DNA of 64,000 bases, from positions 156,840 through 220,839 of the forward strand of contig NZ_QYUL01000006.1 in assembly GCF_003590795.1 (NCBI RefSeq). Reading direction: 5' to 3'. A program made the position numbers and the translations under genes. The stretch is from Azospirillum cavernae. Its GTDB lineage: Bacteria; Pseudomonadota; Alphaproteobacteria; Azospirillales; Azospirillaceae. Shown here one piece after another: positions 41,777-50,330 of the stretch (positions are counted from its first letter, which is position 1; every line of letters starts with the position of its first letter). The notes under the pieces are model-generated. The model did no database searches and was not told where the DNA came from. It worked only from the letters and a program-made list of their open reading frames with translations.

Positions 41777-43618
41777 ATGCGAGTTTTGGGAATTTCGGCC
41801 TATTATCACGACAGCGCCGCCGCGCTGATCGACGATGGACGCATTGTCGCCGCCGCCCAGGAGGAGCGGTTCACCCGCAAGAAGCACGACGCTGGCTTCC
41901 CGCACCACGCCGTCCAGTATTGCTTGGCGGAGTCCGGAGCGGGACTCGACCGGGTGGACCGGGTTGTTTTCTACGACCATCATGGGGCCAAATTCCAACG
42001 GCTCCTCGCCACCTATCTCGCTTTTGCACCGCGAGGGTTCACCTCCTTCGAGGCGGCGCTGCCCATGTGGCTTGGAGGGCGGCTGTTTCAAAAGCGCGTC
42101 CTGGTGAAAGAACTGTCCCAGTTGGCGCCACGGCGCGACTGGAATCACGACCTTCTGTTCGCAAAGCATCACGAAAGCCATGCGGCCTCCGCCTTTTATC
42201 CATCCCCTTTCGAGGAGGCGGTGGTTCTGGTGATGGATGGCGTGGGGGAATGGGCAACCACGTCGCTGGGCATCGGCCGTGGCAACGCCATCGATATTAT
42301 TCGCGAGATCCGCTTTCCCCATTCACTTGGGCTGCTCTATTCCGCATTTACCTATTACCTCGGATTCAAAGTCAATTCTGGTGAATACAAGGTCATGGGG
42401 TTGGCTCCCTACGGAACCCCCCGCTTCAAGGAGACGATATTCGGGCGCCTTCTCAAGGTGAAGCCGGATGGCAGCTTCTGGATGGACCAATCCTATTTCG
42501 ATTACTGCACCGGCCTGAGCATGATCAGCGAGCGGTTCTGCGAATTGTTCGGGGGGCCGCCCCGCCGTGCCGACGAACCGCTGACTCAGCGTCATATGGA
42601 CCTTGCGGCTTCGATCCAGGCAGTCTGCGAAGAGGTCGTCCTCGGCTTGACCCGCGCGGCCGCGAACGAATTCGGCCTCGACCATCTGTGTCTGGCCGGC
42701 GGCGTGGCGCTGAACTGCGTGGCCAACGGCAAAGTGCTGCGGGACAACCGGTTCAAGCGGATCTGGGTGCAACCGGCGGCGGGCGACGCGGGCGGCGCCC
42801 TGGGGGCGGCGTTGGCCGTTCATCATCAGCTTCTCGGTGCGCCACGCCGCGCCGGCGGCGGTTCCGGTGGAGACGCCATGCAAGGAGCCTATCTTGGCCC
42901 GGCCTTCAACGATCCGGACATCGCGGCGCGGCTCGACGCGGCGGGCGGGCGCTTCCGCTCCCTGGACGACGCTGACCTCATCGAGACGTGCGTGGAGGAT
43001 CTGTGCATGGGCAAGGCGGTGGGCTGGTTCCAGGGTCGCATGGAGTTCGGGCCACGGGCACTGGGCGCCCGTTCCATCCTGGGCGACCCGCGATCGCCCA
43101 CGATGCAGTCGAACCTGAACCTGAAGGTCAAATACCGCGAATCCTTCCGCCCCTTCGCCCCGGCCGTGTTGGAGGAGGATGTCGGCCAGTGGTTCGATCT
43201 TAACGATTCCTCGCCCTATATGCTGCTGGTGGCCGCTGTGGCCGAACGCCATCACATCCCCATGACCATGAAACAGGAACAGCTGTTCGGCATCGAAAAA
43301 CTCAATGTGCCCCGCTCCTCCATTCCCGCCGTGACCCACGTCGATTATTCGGCGCGGGTCCAGACGGTCCATGCCGACACCAATCCGCGCTTCCATCGGC
43401 TGATCACCCGCTTCAAGGAGCGCACGGAGTGTCCGGTGCTGGTCAACACCAGTTTCAACGTCCGTGGCGAGCCGATCGTCGGCACGCCGGAGGACGCCTT
43501 CCGCTGCTTCATGGGCACCGAAATCGAAACGCTGGCGATCGGCAATCTTCTTTTGCGCAAGGAGGATCAAGACCCGGCTTTGCGCGTCAACACCAGGGAT
43601 CTCTATGAACCGGACTGA
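41777..43618 (+). CDS. NodU-family carbamoyltransferase
   Basis: 613 residues, usual for the family, with GAGG upstream of the ATG. The N-terminal Carbam_trans_N domain shows VLGISAYYHDSAAALIDDGR, then KHHESHAASAFYPSPFEEAV and LVMDGVGEWATTSLGIG. The C-terminal domain shows GNAIDIIREIRFPHSLGLLY, LAGGVALNCVANGKVLRDN, WFQGRMEFGPRALGARSILG and the ending VLVNTSFNVRGEPIVGTPED. It would move a carbamoyl group from carbamoyl phosphate (through carbamoyl-adenylate) to a sugar hydroxyl, as in NodU and aminoglycoside or saxitoxin pathways. It lies between the SIS isomerase and a TPR gene whose start overlaps its end by 14 bases. Confidence 0.95.
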   Translation: MRVLGISAYYHDSAAALIDDGRIVAAAQEERFTRKKHDAGFPHHAVQYCLAESGAGLDRVDRVVFYDHHGAKFQRLLATYLAFAPRGFTSFEAALPMWLGGRLFQKRVLVKELSQLAPRRDWNHDLLFAKHHESHAASAFYPSPFEEAVVLVMDGVGEWATTSLGIGRGNAIDIIREIRFPHSLGLLYSAFTYYLGFKVNSGEYKVMGLAPYGTPRFKETIFGRLLKVKPDGSFWMDQSYFDYCTGLSMISERFCELFGGPPRRADEPLTQRHMDLAASIQAVCEEVVLGLTRAAANEFGLDHLCLAGGVALNCVANGKVLRDNRFKRIWVQPAAGDAGGALGAALAVHHQLLGAPRRAGGGSGGDAMQGAYLGPAFNDPDIAARLDAAGGRFRSLDDADLIETCVEDLCMGKAVGWFQGRMEFGPRALGARSILGDPRSPTMQSNLNLKVKYRESFRPFAPAVLEEDVGQWFDLNDSSPYMLLVAAVAERHHIPMTMKQEQLFGIEKLNVPRSSIPAVTHVDYSARVQTVHADTNPRFHRLITRFKERTECPVLVNTSFNVRGEPIVGTPEDAFRCFMGTEIETLAIGNLLLRKEDQDPALRVNTRDLYEPD

Positions 43619-44246
43619 CGGCGTTCCAAATGAAACCATCGCACCGATGACCCGGCGGGGCGAGGCGTGCCGACTTCAAGCCGAGGATGCTTGGCGGGAC
43701 GGCCGCCTTGAGGATGCCGTCGCCCTGTTTCGGCAAGCCATCGCCTGTCTTCCGGACGATGGCGCCCTCCGACGCCGTCTGGCCAACGCGTGGAAGGCTG
43801 CGGAACGCCCTGAGGAAGCGCGGGCTTCCTACCGCGTTGCCATCGCCCTGGAACCGGCATGCGCCGATCTTCTGCGGCAATCCGGAAACCTGCTGCGCGA
43901 ACAGGGGATGGTTGCTGCGGCACTGGCGGCGTACCGCCATGCTCTTGCCGTCAGGCTGGATATCGCGGCGCTGGTTCAGTTCCGTCTCGCTCTCATCGCC
44001 GCGGATGACGATGACGACGCGATCCTGTCGACGTGCCGCGCCGTTCTGGCCATCGAACCGGATCGGATGGCGGGATGGCGGGACTTGGCAGACTGTCTGT
44101 GCCGGATTGAGCAACTGGGCGCGGCACGGGCCGCCTATCGCCGACAGGAACGCTTGTGCCCCGGTCAGGCCATGGTCTCGCACAACATTGCCGTCCTCGA
44201 TTCAATCCTGGGGCTGATGGCCAAGGGGAAAGGGATTTCTTCATGA
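43605..44246 (+). CDS. Small TPR-repeat protein
   Basis: About 213 residues from the ATG at 43605, inside the end of the carbamoyltransferase gene (AGGGA upstream). It contains about five tetratricopeptide-like units (AWRDGRLEDAVALFRQAIAC, ANAWKAAERPEEARASYRVA, RQSGNLLREQGMVAAALAAY, WRDLADCLCRIEQLGAARAA). There is no signal peptide and no catalytic domain, so it is a scaffold or adaptor. The translational overlap suggests it works with the carbamoyltransferase. Its 3' end overlaps the convergent epimerase gene by six bases. Confidence 0.8.
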   Translation: MNRTDGVPNETIAPMTRRGEACRLQAEDAWRDGRLEDAVALFRQAIACLPDDGALRRRLANAWKAAERPEEARASYRVAIALEPACADLLRQSGNLLREQGMVAAALAAYRHALAVRLDIAALVQFRLALIAADDDDDAILSTCRAVLAIEPDRMAGWRDLADCLCRIEQLGAARAAYRRQERLCPGQAMVSHNIAVLDSILGLMAKGKGISS

Positions 44247-45158
44247 TGTCCTCTTCCCGATATCCCGGCAGACGTCGGCGGCGTTCTCGGCAACGAACTG
44301 CTCCAGCATCGGGCCAATCTCCATCGGAGCGTAGCCGTACAGCGCTTTTGCCCGCCTGCTCGACACGGTGAAGCGGGGGGCGCCGGGCGCTTCCCGCGTC
44401 ACGATCTTCGAGTCTCCGCCCACTCCATCGACAACCCTGCGGGCGGCGTCGAGAACGGTGGTCATGCTGTCGGCCCCCAGGGTCACGGCGTCGGCCCCGT
44501 CCCACTCCATCCCCAGAAGACGGACGACGAACCGGGTCAGATCGTCGACATGAACCGCGTTGTTGAATGGGGTGTCCGGATTGAACACCATCACCTCTTT
44601 CCCGGCGCAGGCCGCTTCCATGACTCGACTCAGCCAGTTGCGCGTTGATCGTGGGCCAATGATCCCCGGCAACCGCAAGGCCAAGGAGGGGAAGCAGCCA
44701 GCACAGGCCCGCACCAATTCCTCCCCGATCTGTTTGCTGGCCCCGTAGGGTTCGGGCGCGTCGATGGCGGTCCGCTCATCGACAACGTCCGAAACGATCC
44801 GCCCGTAGACCGAGAGGCTGGAAAAATACACGAAGCGGCGTGCCCCCGCCGTCTTGGCTGCGGCGAGCAGGCGACGCGTGGCAAGAACATTGTCATGGGT
44901 CAACGTGGCGGTGCTCACACCCGGATCTGGCAACCGCGCGGCGGTGTGCACCACCGCATCGAAGGACCGGGGCAACCCGAGATCGCCGGCCAGATCGCCA
45001 TGGAGAAGATCAAGCATGCCCGACTCAGGCATGGAGGACCACGCCGGTCCAGCCGCTGACCGGCCAACCACCGCCGTCACCCGATGCCCGGCCGCCAGCA
45101 GTCCAGCCATCGCATGTCGGCCACACAAACCGCCAGCCCCCGTCACCAAGACATGCAT
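44241..45158 (-). CDS. NAD-dependent epimerase/dehydratase (extended SDR)
   Basis: About 305 residues from the ATG at 45158 (GGCGG upstream); the frame also offers 45182. Features are HVLVTGAGGLCGRHAMAGLL (NAD loop), AVVHTAARLPDPGVSTATLT, FVYFSSLSVYG with the catalytic Ser, and YGASKQIGEELVRACAG with YxxxK. The C-terminal part (NNAVHVDDLTRFVVRLLG) is the substrate region. It is an isolated minus-strand gene between rightward genes, the fifth of five extended-SDR enzymes in the 26-45 kb region. It could be a 4-reductase or epimerase for the same sugar; its exact reaction is unknown. Confidence 0.85.
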   Translation of the reverse strand: MHVLVTGAGGLCGRHAMAGLLAAGHRVTAVVGRSAAGPAWSSMPESGMLDLLHGDLAGDLGLPRSFDAVVHTAARLPDPGVSTATLTHDNVLATRRLLAAAKTAGARRFVYFSSLSVYGRIVSDVVDERTAIDAPEPYGASKQIGEELVRACAGCFPSLALRLPGIIGPRSTRNWLSRVMEAACAGKEVMVFNPDTPFNNAVHVDDLTRFVVRLLGMEWDGADAVTLGADSMTTVLDAARRVVDGVGGDSKIVTREAPGAPRFTVSSRRAKALYGYAPMEIGPMLEQFVAENAADVCRDIGKRTS

Positions 45159-45485
45159 CGTTCGCGCCGCCTTCTTCGCCATTCACTGGCCCCGACATCC
45201 GCACCAGAAGACGGCAGGAGTGATTCCTTTTCCATCCCCTGACAGAATTAACTGTAACATCTCGGGCTTAGCATTCATCGAATTCTCCGGGAACCTTGCG
45301 GAATAGGCAATGGAGATGGGCATAGGAGGCCGAATCCGCCGTTGGCCGCGTGTATAAGGACGCGGCGGCGCCGAAACGTGAATTCAGGCTTCCCGGCGGA
45401 TGGGGGCGAGGGCGAATTGACCCAATTTAAAATTTTCTCTGATAGACAGGGCGTGATCGAAGAAACCACGGAAGCGGAGGTTCGC
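45159..45485. other. Divergent intergenic region
   Basis: These 327 bases separate the leftward epimerase from the E1-alpha gene. They hold no convincing gene, though an AT-richer patch around 45420-45445 stands out. No repeat or terminator is seen. Confidence 0.4.
45417..45445 (+). promoter_or_regulatory. Weak candidate sigma-70-like promoter for the E1 genes
   Basis: TTGACC (45417-45422) lies 17 bases before TGATAG (45440-45445) in an AT-rich patch about 40 bases upstream of the E1-alpha start. The -35 is good but the -10 match is poor, so this is a tentative call. Confidence 0.25.
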
Positions 45486-46463
45486 ATGGATGCCCTGACA
45501 CCGGACGTCAAACGCCGATTGTACCGCTCGGTTTTCCGTCTGCGCCGCATAGAGGAAAGGCTGGCGGATCTCTACCGCGAACAGACGATGCGCACGCCTG
45601 CCCATTTCGGCGTCGGGCAGGAGGCGGTCGCCAGCGGTGTCTGCGAAGCGCTTGGCGCTCGGGATGTCGTGTACAGCCATCACCGCTGCCACAACCATTA
45701 CCTCGCCCGAGGTGGGAAACTCGCGGGGTTGGCCGCCGAGCTTTACGGCCGGATCGACGGCTGTGCCCGCGGTCGTGGCGGCTCGGTGCATCTGACCGCG
45801 CGAGACCAGGGATTCATCGTCAGCAGCGCCATCCTGGGCCAGACCGTGGCGGTGGCGTGCGGCAGCGCGTTGGCGTTCCGCATGGATGGGGTGCCCGGGG
45901 TGGCCGTCAGCTTCTTCGGCGAGGCGACCTGCGAAGAGGGGGTGTTCTACGAGAGCCTGAACTATGCGGCCATTAACCGGCTGCCGGTTCTGTTCGTGTG
46001 CGAGAACAACCTGTATTCGACGGAAAGCCCACTGTCGGTGCGCCAGCCTGCCGGTACAGCGTTGACCGACCGCGCCGCCGCCTTCAAGGTCGAGGCCCAT
46101 CAGGTTGATGGCAATGATGTCTTCGAGGTGTGGAACGCCGCGCGCCACGCCGTCGATTCGATCCGTTCCGGCGGAGGACCCGTCTTCCTCGAATGCATGA
46201 CCTACCGTTGGCTGGAGCATGTCGGGCCGAAATTCGACCACGAGGCGGGGCGTTCCTATCGCAGCCGGGAGGAACTGGACCATTGGATCGCACGCTGCCC
46301 GGTGCGCCATGCCCGTGAGCGGCTTCTGGCCGAGGGGTTGGTGAGCAAGGCGGAACTCGACGCTTGGAGCGACGCGGTGGAGCAGGAAATCGACGACGCC
46401 GTTGCGACGGCCCGCGACAGCGCTTGGCCCGACGCGGCCGATTTGTTCGAAAACGTCCACTGA
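45486..46463 (+). CDS. Thiamine-diphosphate E1-alpha-like subunit (dehydrogenase E1 component)
   Basis: About 325 residues; start at the ATG at 45486 with GGAGG five bases upstream. It is an E1-alpha-type domain: RIEERLADLYREQTMRTPAH at the start, then GVGQEAVASGVCEALGARDV, YSHHRCHNHYLARGG, and the ThDP site GEATCEEGVFYESLNYAAIN followed by VLFVCENNLYSTESP. In the ThDP motif the usual GDG reads GEA. Pyruvate, branched-chain and acetoin dehydrogenases use such subunits with an E2, but no E2 or E3 gene is nearby. The partner beta subunit follows 19 bases later. I infer a stand-alone ThDP enzyme that transfers an acyl or aldehyde unit, perhaps to a sugar. Confidence 0.88.
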   Translation: MDALTPDVKRRLYRSVFRLRRIEERLADLYREQTMRTPAHFGVGQEAVASGVCEALGARDVVYSHHRCHNHYLARGGKLAGLAAELYGRIDGCARGRGGSVHLTARDQGFIVSSAILGQTVAVACGSALAFRMDGVPGVAVSFFGEATCEEGVFYESLNYAAINRLPVLFVCENNLYSTESPLSVRQPAGTALTDRAAAFKVEAHQVDGNDVFEVWNAARHAVDSIRSGGGPVFLECMTYRWLEHVGPKFDHEAGRSYRSREELDHWIARCPVRHARERLLAEGLVSKAELDAWSDAVEQEIDDAVATARDSAWPDAADLFENVH

Positions 46464-46482
46464 TCCGCGGAAGAGGCACATC

Positions 46483-47517
46483 ATGCGCGAACTCACCTAC
46501 GCAGCCGCCCTGTCCGAGGGCTGTGTCCAAGCCATGGAGCGCGACCCGGCGATCTTCGTCACCGGCATTGCCGTGGACTATCCGTCGGGAATTTTCGGAA
46601 CCACCGACGAAGCGCTCAAGCGTTTCGGCCCGTCGCGGGTCTTCGACGCGCCAGCCATGGAAAACGCGCTGACCGGCATCGCCATCGGGGCTGCGGTCAT
46701 GGGCAAGCGACCGGTCATCGTTCACCCCCGCAACGACTTCATGTTTCTGGCCTTCGATCAATTGATCAACCTGGCGGCCAAATGGCGCTATATGTACGGC
46801 GGTCGCGCCGGGACGGTGCCGATGGTCGTCCGCGCGGTGATCGGCAAGGGATGGGGGCAGGGGGCGACCCATTCGCAGAGCCTCCAGGCGCCGCTCGCCC
46901 ATTTCCCGGGGCTGAAGGTGCTGATGCCTGCCTGTCCCCAGGATGCCAAGGGATTGACCCTGGCCGCTCTGCAGGACGATTCCCCGGTCGTCATCCTGGA
47001 GCATCGGTCTCTGTATGGTCTGACAGGTCCGGTGGATGAGGCGCCGCTGCCCACGCCCATTGGCAAGGCCCGCATCGCGCGCGAAGGGCGCGACCTCACC
47101 ATTGTGGCCGCCTCGGCCATGGTGGTGGAGGCCCTGCGCGCCGCCGAGGAACTGGCCCGCGAAGGCGTATCGGTCGAGGTGGTGGACGTACGGACGATCC
47201 GCCCGCTCGATACGGATACGATTCTCACATCGATACGCAAGACGGGGCGCCTGCTCGTCACCGACACGAGTTGGGCCTTCTGCGGCCTGTCCGCCGAAGT
47301 CGCCGCGGTGGCATCTGAAAAGGCTTTCGATGCCCTGAAGGGGCCGGTTCGTCGGCTGGCGGTCGCCGATTGCCCGGCGCCGGTTTCCGAACCGCTGGAG
47401 GCGGCCTTCTATCCCAGGGCATCCACCATTGCGCGGGCGGTTTTCGCCATGCTGGGAAAGACGTCGGCGGCCTTCGACGGGATCGATGCGGAAGACAACT
47501 TCAAGGGGCCCTACTGA
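46483..47517 (+). CDS. Thiamine-diphosphate E1-beta-like subunit (transketolase-type pair)
   Basis: About 344 residues from the ATG at 46483 (GAAGAGG upstream). The fold is E1-beta: ELTYAAALSEGCVQAMERDP, then FDAPAMENALTGIAIGAAVM (Glu that activates ThDP in PAMEN), MFLAFDQLINLAAKWRYMYG, and GATHSQSLQAPLAHFPGLKV with the conserved His. The C-terminal domain (IVAASAMVVEALRAAEELAR) is also present. The full alpha2-beta2 enzyme is thus encoded by two neighbouring genes, followed by a methyltransferase that starts immediately after the stop. Its substrate is unknown. Confidence 0.9.
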   Translation: MRELTYAAALSEGCVQAMERDPAIFVTGIAVDYPSGIFGTTDEALKRFGPSRVFDAPAMENALTGIAIGAAVMGKRPVIVHPRNDFMFLAFDQLINLAAKWRYMYGGRAGTVPMVVRAVIGKGWGQGATHSQSLQAPLAHFPGLKVLMPACPQDAKGLTLAALQDDSPVVILEHRSLYGLTGPVDEAPLPTPIGKARIAREGRDLTIVAASAMVVEALRAAEELAREGVSVEVVDVRTIRPLDTDTILTSIRKTGRLLVTDTSWAFCGLSAEVAAVASEKAFDALKGPVRRLAVADCPAPVSEPLEAAFYPRASTIARAVFAMLGKTSAAFDGIDAEDNFKGPY

Positions 47518-48765
47518 ATGGCACGGATTTCCCGCTGTCCCGTCTGCGACTCGGTCGGGGCCGTCGAGGCATGTCGGCGCGACATGCCCCTGCACACAGT
47601 TCGACGCTTCGGCGCAGGCGGCGGGGGCGACCGGTATGTGGAGTTGCGGCTGGTCGCCTGCGCAGGTTGCGGCCACCTTTACAACGAGGCCTTCGATTCG
47701 GAGCTGGGTGCGGAGATGTACGGCGACGGACCGCTGACCAACGTTCCGGTTCATCCGTCAATGACCGACAGGTTGCGGCAGTTGATCGTCTGGCTGGACG
47801 TGGAGGCGGTCAACCGGGCAGCGCCGCCCGATATCATCGAGATCGGCAGCGGCAGCGGGCATCTGGCACGGATTCTCGCGCCGCTGTCCCGGTCGATCAC
47901 GGTGTTCGAACCAAACCGGTCGCTGACCGCCGCCATGCTGCCGGAACCGGCGATCCGGCTGGTGTCCGAGGAATTGCCGCCCGTCGGCCTACCGGAGAGC
48001 GCCGATCTGGTGATCTGCCGACAGGTGCTGGAACATCTGGCCGATCCCCTGGTCTTGCTGCGTGCCATCCGCTCTTGCCTGCGCGAAGGCGGTCGGGCCT
48101 ATCTCGAGGTTCCCAACGGCGGCTACGTCTTCGAGCACGCCGCCTTCATGGATGTCCATCTTCCGCACGTCCAGTATTTCAGCCGTGACGGCTTCCTCCA
48201 TCTGGCGCGGCGGGCCGGCCTGGCGCCAGTAAAGGAGCAATGGATCAAGGGGCGGCATGATTTCGGCATCCTCTTCACCGCCGTCGCGCCGGAGCCATGC
48301 CCTCCATCGCCGCCGCCCGGCGGCGATGCGGTCGACCTGGGTCAGCGCTTCACCGCCCGCATCGCCGCCGCCCGCGACCGGTTGTCCCAACTAGGTCCAC
48401 GCATCGGCTTGTACGGGGCGACGGCGCAGGCCCAGTCCTTCGTCAACGCCATGGCGCCATCCCGCCGCTTTCCGGTCGTGTTCGACGACACGCCGGGCTT
48501 ATCCGGCTTCGCCCTGTTCGACCGGCATCACGACATCCCGGTGGAGGCGCCCTCGGCGGAACGGCTCGCCACCCTCGACGCCGTGGTGGTGACCGCCTAC
48601 CTGCACGATTCGGCAATCGCGCGGAACTTGCGGGCTGGTGGCTTCGCGGGTCCGATCCTGACGATCCGCGCGGATTTTCCGACGGACGAACCGGATGTGG
48701 ACTGGCTGTACACGGACAGCGCCGCCGGTCCGCCGGGACGCTCGGAGGTGGCCGCCGATGCCTGA
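47518..48765 (+). CDS. Zinc-ribbon SAM methyltransferase (C-methyltransferase-like)
   Basis: 415 residues starting directly after the E1-beta stop. It has an N-terminal Cys pair (ISRCPVCDSVG, then CAGCGHLYNEAF), a central class I domain (IIEIGSGSGHLARILAPLS, LVICRQVLEHLADPLVLL, YLEVPNGGYVFEHAAFMDVH), and a C-terminal Rossmann-like part (RIGLYGATAQAQSFVNAMAP). This resembles the three-domain C-methyltransferase at 25421, although the C-terminal half is more divergent. It may methylate the sugar made with the E1 pair. Its end overlaps the downstream SGNH gene by eight bases. Confidence 0.8.
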   Translation: MARISRCPVCDSVGAVEACRRDMPLHTVRRFGAGGGGDRYVELRLVACAGCGHLYNEAFDSELGAEMYGDGPLTNVPVHPSMTDRLRQLIVWLDVEAVNRAAPPDIIEIGSGSGHLARILAPLSRSITVFEPNRSLTAAMLPEPAIRLVSEELPPVGLPESADLVICRQVLEHLADPLVLLRAIRSCLREGGRAYLEVPNGGYVFEHAAFMDVHLPHVQYFSRDGFLHLARRAGLAPVKEQWIKGRHDFGILFTAVAPEPCPPSPPPGGDAVDLGQRFTARIAAARDRLSQLGPRIGLYGATAQAQSFVNAMAPSRRFPVVFDDTPGLSGFALFDRHHDIPVEAPSAERLATLDAVVVTAYLHDSAIARNLRAGGFAGPILTIRADFPTDEPDVDWLYTDSAAGPPGRSEVAADA

Positions 48766-49894
48766 GGCGCATATCCTTCTCGGCTCCGCTCCGCTGTGGG
48801 GTGGTGGGCTTGCCGTTCTGCTGCTCTGCCTCGAAATCCTGGCGCGGGCGGAACGGGGCATCGCTCTGCTGTCCCGGCGGAATTTCATCGCTGAAGCATG
48901 GGGCGACCAGACGCTCGCGCATGATCCCGTAGTCGGCTGGCGGCTCCGTGACCATCACCACAGCGAGGACGGAGCGTTCACCACGGGGGATCATGGCGTC
49001 AGGCTGACGGGGACCGGCCCACCCTCCCAGGGGGGCATCATGATCGTCGGCGATTCCTTCACGGTCGGCCCCGGGCTGGCCGATGGCGAAACTTGGCCGG
49101 CGCATCTGGAACGGCGGCTCGGGCGCCCGGTCATCAACGGATCCTGCGGGGGGTACGGCGTCGACCAGATCGTTCTGCGAGCCGAACATCTGGCGGCGCT
49201 GTACCGGCCTGCGGCCATCGTTCTGGCCGTGCTCGACCATGATATCCTGCGCAACGGTTTTGCCCGGTTCGGCAGCCCGAAGCCCTGGTTCGTGCCGGAC
49301 GCGGACGGCCTGCGCCTGGAGGGGGTCCCGATCCCGCAGCAGAAAAGCGACCGCCGCCCACGGGGGGTGCGCCGCATCGCCGGCCATTCCTATTTTCTGC
49401 AAACCCTGTTCACCCGTTTCGGCGCCAAGGATTGGTGGCTGGGCAGCGCGCCATTCGCCCGTGTCCACGGGGCTGCTGTTTCGTCCGAGATCGCCTGTCG
49501 CCTGATGCGCCGGGTGGCCGAACTGCGGGACCGGTTGAACGTTCCGGTGGCTGTGCTGATGCTCTACAACGCTCCCAGGCTGGGTGAAGAGGCGCCGGAC
49601 TGGTTCAGCCCTCCCGTGCTCGATGCGGCCCGTCGGGAAGGTCTGATCGTCGTCGACAGTTTCCCGCCGTTGCATGCGCTTTGCCGCGACGACCCCGACC
49701 GTTTCGCAGCCTTGTGGTTGCCGACATCGTGGCGCACCTCGGACGCCACCGGTCTCGCCCGTTTCGACTACCTGTCCGACGCCGGAAGCGGCCTCATCGC
49801 GGCCATGGTGGCCGATGCCCTGAAGCGGAATGGCCGCCCTGACGCCGTCGTTCAGAACCCTGCGGCGATGCGCACCGCCACCACCAGTCCGTAG
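48758..49894 (+). CDS. SGNH-hydrolase-like membrane-anchored protein (possibly catalytically altered)
   Basis: About 378 residues from the ATG at 48758, inside the previous stop (GGAGG ~9 bases upstream). An N-terminal hydrophobic helix (LWGGGLAVLLLCLEILARA) is followed by a SGNH-type domain: the nucleophile loop IMIVGDSFTVGPGLADG (GDS at 98-100), then INGSCGGYGVDQIVLRAE with the glycine and Asn block. In place of the usual D-x-H end motif it reads RFDYLSDAGSGLIA, so the catalytic His seems replaced by Tyr. Canonical members are O-acetyl-esterases or transferases acting on cell-surface glycans. The 3' end overlaps the convergent small gene by 43 bases. Confidence 0.75.
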   Translation: MPEAHILLGSAPLWGGGLAVLLLCLEILARAERGIALLSRRNFIAEAWGDQTLAHDPVVGWRLRDHHHSEDGAFTTGDHGVRLTGTGPPSQGGIMIVGDSFTVGPGLADGETWPAHLERRLGRPVINGSCGGYGVDQIVLRAEHLAALYRPAAIVLAVLDHDILRNGFARFGSPKPWFVPDADGLRLEGVPIPQQKSDRRPRGVRRIAGHSYFLQTLFTRFGAKDWWLGSAPFARVHGAAVSSEIACRLMRRVAELRDRLNVPVAVLMLYNAPRLGEEAPDWFSPPVLDAARREGLIVVDSFPPLHALCRDDPDRFAALWLPTSWRTSDATGLARFDYLSDAGSGLIAAMVADALKRNGRPDAVVQNPAAMRTATTSP

Positions 49895-50289
49895 CTGGCG
49901 GCAAGCCCCCCCACGATTCCACCCGCCAGCAAACGCGCCCGCCAACGGCGCTTCCAGGTGGAATCGGGAATGCCCAATCGCTGGCAGATGACCGGATAGG
50001 CGTTGCGGACGTCGGTGAAGCCGAAGGCGGCCAGGGTATCGGCAGCTTCCGGCCAATGCTGGCTGGCCAGCAGAATGCGGCTGTTCCGGTCGGCGGCGCG
50101 CACGAAATCGGCGGTTGGGATGATCGGCAGCCCGGCAAAGGCGCCGGTCTTTTCCGTGTCGACGAAGCTGGCCACGCGATATCCGGCAGCCAAGAGCGCC
50201 TCGAACAGGGCTTCCCCGCCCCGTCCCGCTCCGAATATGTGGATCGGATCATCGGAATCCGGGGCGCCGACGTGATAAAGATGGATCAT
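49852..50289 (-). CDS. Small Rossmann-like protein with C-terminal membrane helix (paralogue A)
   Basis: 145 residues. The N-terminal half has a nucleotide-binding loop (IHIFGAGRGGEALFEALLAA), VASFVDTEKTG at the second strand end, GLPIIPTADFVRA, and ILLASQHWPEAADTLAAFGF, resembling the N-terminal Rossmann part of PglD-type sugar acyltransferases. The C-terminus is a membrane helix after a basic stretch (KRRWRARLLAGGIVGGLAAS). Paralogue B at 51784-52230 shares FGAG-x-GG, AFVD/SFVD, ASQHW and NAYP. The transferase domain itself is absent. I recognise no named family. It lies opposite the SGNH-like gene. Confidence 0.65.
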   Translation of the reverse strand: MIHLYHVGAPDSDDPIHIFGAGRGGEALFEALLAAGYRVASFVDTEKTGAFAGLPIIPTADFVRAADRNSRILLASQHWPEAADTLAAFGFTDVRNAYPVICQRLGIPDSTWKRRWRARLLAGGIVGGLAASYGLVVAVRIAAGF

Positions 50290-50330
50290 GAAGCCCGCTC
50301 ACCCCTCAAGCGTTGCAGGACACCGTGACC

